A stretch of 64,000 bases of DNA. Source: Lagopus muta (taxonomy: Eukaryota > Chordata > Aves > Galliformes > Phasianidae). The notes beneath the pieces were generated by a model. It worked only from the letters and a program-made list of their open reading frames with translations. It ran no database searches and was not told where the DNA came from. A program made the position numbers and the translations under genes. The stretch lies in assembly GCF_023343835.1 (NCBI RefSeq), contig NC_064437.1, positions 56,928,972 through 56,992,971 of the forward strand, written 5' to 3'. Shown one piece after another: positions 59,791 to 64,000 of the stretch. Each line of letters starts with the position of its first letter. The first letter of the stretch is position 1.

Positions 59791-61333
59791 TTACTTGTTT
59801 TTGCCTCGCTGGTTTAATGCTACAGTAGTCTAGTGAGGTCCAAAATGCATTTATCTACAAGTCACAAATCTCAGAAGAGACTGTACAAACAAATAACCAC
59901 GTATCAACTTTCCTTGCTACATCTTCTCTTCTGACTAGCTCAAAAGAAATGGAAGGAGATAAATAGGAATTTTACCTTCCACAGTTAGGCAGGTTTAGGT
60001 AAGTAAGAACTAAATCTAGAGCAGAATTGAATCTAAGCTGGCACTCTCTAGGATTCCCCAAACTTCCACACAACCAACACAAATGTCATATATGAAGACA
60101 AGAAAATCTGAGTTATAACTACTGACTTCAAGAAATAGAGACAAATCTGTAATGGACACAAATATACAAATGGCCTTCTGTTTTGCTTATGAACCTGTAT
60201 AATTCTGCCTTCCTGAAATTCCAGAACCCACTTTCCCAGTGAATTTATACATAACGCAACTTAACACAGCAAAAGGTGTTCTCACTGACTCTTTCAAATC
60301 TGATCAACCATACTCATAAAGGTGAAAAATAAATATGTTTGGGGCATTAATAGAATCAAGGAAAATAATGTGTTATTTTCTGAACTACAGAGTATACTCA
60401 GTGCATGCTAACGCTGCTGTAATTTCATTGCTGTCAAGGGTATTTAAACATCATATTTATTACAGCAACTCCTGAAGATGCTCTTCCTGCAAATGGAAGT
60501 TAGTTCTGTGCTTAGAATAATAATTTCTCAATAATACCGAAGTAGTGTAGGAGACTAACAGATAAGAGCTAAACACAAATTACACAGGAAAAATGGGGGT
60601 GAAAAGGAGCCTCTAAGTCCAGAACCTCATTCTGCCAACAAGATGTGTTTATTAGTTGTCAGTGCAACTAGCTGAAAGCCACACATCTTCAAGATGTTGA
60701 CAACCCTACCCTGTTATGAATCATGAAACTACTAATGAAATCTTGTTGCCGAACCCTGCCAAAAAACATCCTTCATACTAGTGGATCTGCAGTTTTTAAT
60801 AGTATTAGTATTGCATATGTCAGCCAAAGATATTTTAATATAATCTTTCTATTCTATAGTGTTTTGAGCACAGGTGGTCAATTTAACACGTTCCATATAC
60901 TGAAAAAGCCTTTACTAGCTTTTCCAGTCACAGTGCCAGACTGGGGAATGCTGATGTGGAAAGCTTCAACTTCTGCTTATGACAGCTTCTGAAAATGAAG
61001 TTATTGCTAAGTTGAGTATTCAAAGTTTAACAGGAACTGTAAGATGGTAGAAATTACCATGATGCATTTCTCAGTCCACACATATTTTGCAGACTTGACT
61101 CCCAGAAGTAATTCATAGCCACACAAATGCTCTTACTGGCCAATAAGGATCATTCTATTGCACAGTCAATTCATGAACTAAGAAATCCTGTATCCTCTCA
61201 TAGTTCTGGGTCATTCATTGTAGAAAGTGTTCATTCATCTGTATAACTTTTCAGGGTCAGGTCTAAAGATTATTAATCATATAGTATTTTAAACAGGATT
61301 AATTATTTCTTCAGTAACCTCAGTGATACAACA

Positions 61334-61496
61334 TTTCTGGCTGCCCAGGGAGGTCGTGGAGTCTCCTTCTCTGGAGATATGCCAGACCCGCCTGGACACC
61401 TACCTGTGCAACCCGGTGCAGGGAACCTGCTTTGGAGGGGGAGTTGGATTCGATGGTCTCTGGAAGTCCCTTCCAACCCCTATGATTTTGTGATTC
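61334..61496 (+). mobile_element. CR1 LINE 3' end (ATTCTGTG type)
   Basis: Plus-strand CR1 tail from the last codons of ORF2 onward: GGCTGCCCAGGGAGGTCGTG, GAGTCTCCTTCTCTGGAGAT, ACCTACCTGTGCAACC, GGGAACCTGCTTTGGA and CCCTTCCAACCCCTATGATT, ending TTTGTGATTC. It is the same subfamily as the copy at 52677-53262 and in opposite orientation, but more diverged, with its terminal octamers reduced to about one. Confidence 0.93.
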
Positions 61497-63120
61497 AGAT
61501 TCATTTTAAATGAGTTTCAGTTGCACTGTGGTCTTAATGGTTATATACTTTCTAGATAGTCTGGGACAATTAAGACTCTGTCCTGCAAAAAAGAAACTGC
61601 ATAGGCTAGAAGCTAGTTTGTTTGGCCTTTCAGACCATGTTTTCAACTAAAAATCATTGGGTTTCTTTGCACAAGAATAGCTCTACAGTCTGATTTCACA
61701 TCTGCCTGTATGGCTCTTAAGTGACTCTGCTATTAAGATAATTTTGAGGATAAAACCATTTGTACTCCCAAGCTTTATCCTTGGGAAGACTGGCAAGCAC
61801 CCTGACTTAATGTTGGCACTCCAATGCCTGTTCTGGCCACTTCCGTCCAGTTCTCCTGCCTGGTGATCGAAGCCATGTGAGCATCTTCAGAAACTGATCT
61901 TGTGACTCCTTATATCTCTTGACATCCACTGTTTTTCAAGGCTGATCTTAAATATAACAAAGGCAATAACAATAGGATGCCTACAAGTGATGTATTAAAC
62001 AGCTATCATAATGCATCTGTCTATGCTGCTGGTCTCGTACACGGAGTACAAGCATAGACAGGAGAGGATGCCTAGGTACTCCGTATTTCCATAACATGAA
62101 GCAAAAAGCAAACCTGGCACGTGACTGATTATGTAATTCTAGGGGTAATTGAACAGCAAGTCTAATCACTGGAAGGTTATTCTAATTTATATAATGATTT
62201 TATTAGTATGCCTAATTGTGAGAAGAATGATTGCAGAAGAGTGTTGCAATAGTGTGGCAGATCCATGCTGATCTGCATGGTAAAGAAAGAATGCACAGAG
62301 TTTGTAATGGGGCAGGAAGGCATCCTTTCTTATGGTCTTAATCTGGTAAATTGGGAACTAGATTAGGAAACTGAGATTTCTGAAAGTTATGTAGAAAACA
62401 AAAGGAAGGAAGAGAAAAAAAGAAGAAAAAACTGGACAAGGCTAAGGAATCATAAGCAAATAGGAAAAGAAGGAAAGTTCTTTAGCTGTGACTATCCTGC
62501 AGCATCTGTTCCTGTAGCTATAGCCTCAAAGCGATCCAGAGCAGGGAAGGCAAGGGAACTTAGCTGAATGTCTCAGCATGACTGGGGCAGAGATGCCAGG
62601 GAAATTAAAAAACCTGCAGTGAAATAATTTGCACATTTTTTCTTTTTTACAGTAAAGGAGCACATCAAAGTTCGTAAATTGAAGAGAAGGAAAAGGCCAG
62701 GATGAAAATCACAAGGCACAGATTTATCACACAGAGGACTGGTGAGCCAGATGTAGTTTTTAAAGCATTAATGAGTTTACTCTTTCTTCATCACCTCTCT
62801 CACATCCGCTTTGTGTTCTCACATTTCAGATGCAATTCTGAGATTCCTTTTAACACAATGGAATTGACGGAGTGAAATTCTGCTCCTGACAACAGAGTCA
62901 GAAAGTACATGCTCTGCACAGGAATATCATATTGGATATTGGTGGGTGTCATATTTCTCATTTTTATAATCATTATCATGCATTTGTTCAGTGAGATGCT
63001 CTACAGTTATTGTCTGAAATCAAGGTCTACCAAATATTCATTTTTCATTACAGAACAAACCATAATAAGAAAAGACATAATAACAAAAACAAGCCTAACA
63101 AATTTAAGCAGAGAATAGAT
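61497..63120. other. AT-rich DNA, nothing recognised
   Basis: No exon or transposon is supported. A pyrimidine run TTTTTTCTTTTTTACAG ending near 62652 resembles a splice acceptor, but the sequence after it shows no recognisable exon. Confidence 0.4.
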
Positions 63121-63217
63121 TGTTTGGTGGCCCTGCTAGGCAGGGGGGTTGGAACTACATGATCCTTGGGGTCCCTTCCAACCCGGGTGATTCTATGATT
63201 CTATGATTCTATGATTC
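63121..63217 (+). mobile_element. CR1 LINE 3' end with clean octamers
   Basis: Plus-strand CR1 tail of about 97 bp: GGTGGCCCTGCTAGGCAGGG, GGGTTGGAACTACATGATCC and GGGTCCCTTCCAACCCGGGT, then ATTCTATG three times (63190-63213) and ATTC. The perfect octamers suggest a comparatively recent insertion, truncated within the 3' UTR. Confidence 0.95.
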
Positions 63218-64000
63218 AGGAAAAAGCACAGGGTCTTACTGAACTTCAGTGATGAAAAAAAATCAGCCTCTGAAGTGTCTGTGCTCAGTATGAAATCCAA
63301 CCAGCTCACACATACACTGACTGGTAAGAGTCTATGGGGCACTGTCTGTATTGGCAGCTAAATATCATTCACCTATCATATAAGGAACTGGAGCATGACA
63401 ATACTGGAAGTATGTGAAAAGTTGAGAAGTACAGTACATACAAAGTATGTATTTCCATGTACCCAATCTTTCCAGTTCTAAGGCAGAGAAGGTGTAATTC
63501 ATGCTCGTTCACTTCCTGCATTTGTTCATTCTTTAGACAACATTTCTTCTAAGTTTCGAATTCCAGCACCCTCCCAGTTTGTTTTGTTTTCTGTTAACAC
63601 AATTAAAACATTCTCTAGATTATTCTGTAACTGCTTGCAGAATTTGTTACCACTTACATTTTTATACACGTTTCTTTTTAGTAATGTTTTAAACTTATTT
63701 GAGGCTTTTAGCAGATCTTTTCAGTTCCAAACGTACACATTTCCTGTTACTACCATTCTGTGCATGCACAAGGTAAATCATAATTTCTATTTGTAAGTTT
63801 GGGTCAGTGGTGAGACTTCGACCTTTGGGAAAAGCCCAATTAAAATCAGCCTCAATAACCACAATAACACCTGTATTTGTCATGCTCTACTTTCAGGAAT
63901 GCTAAGTAGATATCTCCCTGGCTAGTATGACCTGTGGTAATATACATTTTCTTCCTGAACAACATTGACAAATATTCATAGGATTTTTCTCTGTTCCAGG
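63218..64000. other. AT-rich DNA to window end
   Basis: No exon is supported. The last 20 bases, GATTTTTCTCTGTTCCAGG, read like a 3' splice acceptor with AG at 63998-63999. Whether an exon follows lies outside the window. Confidence 0.35.

Larger units (their letters stand above)
57249..61333. other. AT-rich DNA with simple repeats, no gene seen
   Basis: Simple repeats are listed separately at 58262-58302 and 59757-59790. A small hairpin (TTCACTAT at 58001-58008 with ATAGTGAA at 58015-58022) is visible. The 126-codon frame at 58025-58405 plus passes through the GTTT/GTT repeat and is therefore unlikely to be coding. Confidence 0.4.

Noticed and set aside
1..64000. CRISPR arrays, operons, prokaryotic-type systems
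   Set aside because: Repeat content (CR1, mariner), A/T homopolymers and lack of dense coding all show vertebrate DNA; no spaced direct-repeat array exists.

Overview
The window looks like AT-rich intergenic or deep intronic DNA from a bird, most likely a galliform such as chicken. Three things point there. Thirteen recognisable pieces of CR1 (the dominant avian LINE) lie on both strands, several ending in the avian CR1 tail of tandem ATTCTATG or ATTCTGTG octamers. There is a decayed mariner element with a TIR containing CCAAAAGTAAT. Repeat density is otherwise low. No protein-coding host exon, tRNA, rRNA or CRISPR array could be supported. Open frames of 60-130 codons are scattered at the frequency expected by chance in AT-rich DNA; the only ones with a recognisable protein are CR1 ORF2 remnants and the mariner transposase remnant.

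Layout. 1-5.6 kb: single-copy AT-rich DNA. 5.6-11.5 kb: three short CR1 3' ends (5627-5750 minus, 9680-9882 plus, 11303-11500 minus). 13.49-14.04 kb: internally deleted mariner element beside a piece of another old repeat. 15.2-18.2 kb: pieces of old plus-strand CR1 ORF2 (linker and RT core) and a CR1 3' end, dismembered. 19.1-19.3 kb: a T28 tract facing an A29 tract. 19.3-27.2 kb: long CR1-free stretch with an 11-bp perfect inverted repeat, homeodomain-type AT motifs and, near 26.5 kb, what looks like a very old amniote interspersed repeat. 27.2 kb: short CR1. 30.98-31.20 kb: GC-richer block that may be a solo LTR. 34.5 kb: CR1 3' end. 36.5-36.96 kb: compositionally distinct block with a 30-bp-period duplication. 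39.3-39.97 kb: 0.66-kb CR1 with one frameshift. 40.99-52.3 kb: about 11 kb without recognisable transposons. 52.3 kb: GATA microsatellite. 52.68-53.26 kb: the best preserved CR1, with an uninterrupted ORF2 C-terminus. 57.16-57.25 kb: TA/CA/TG microsatellite containing a palindrome. 61.3 kb and 63.1 kb: two plus-strand CR1 3' ends.

There is no operon-like or pathway-like cooperation to describe. The window records 5'-truncated CR1 insertions of different ages plus one cut-and-paste DNA element. I looked for a novel system and did not find one. The best leads are a few repeat-free stretches that may be conserved noncoding elements, two unassigned repeat-like blocks, and unusual inverted or homopolymer structures. 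All assignments come from reading the sequence and remembered family features; no search was run.
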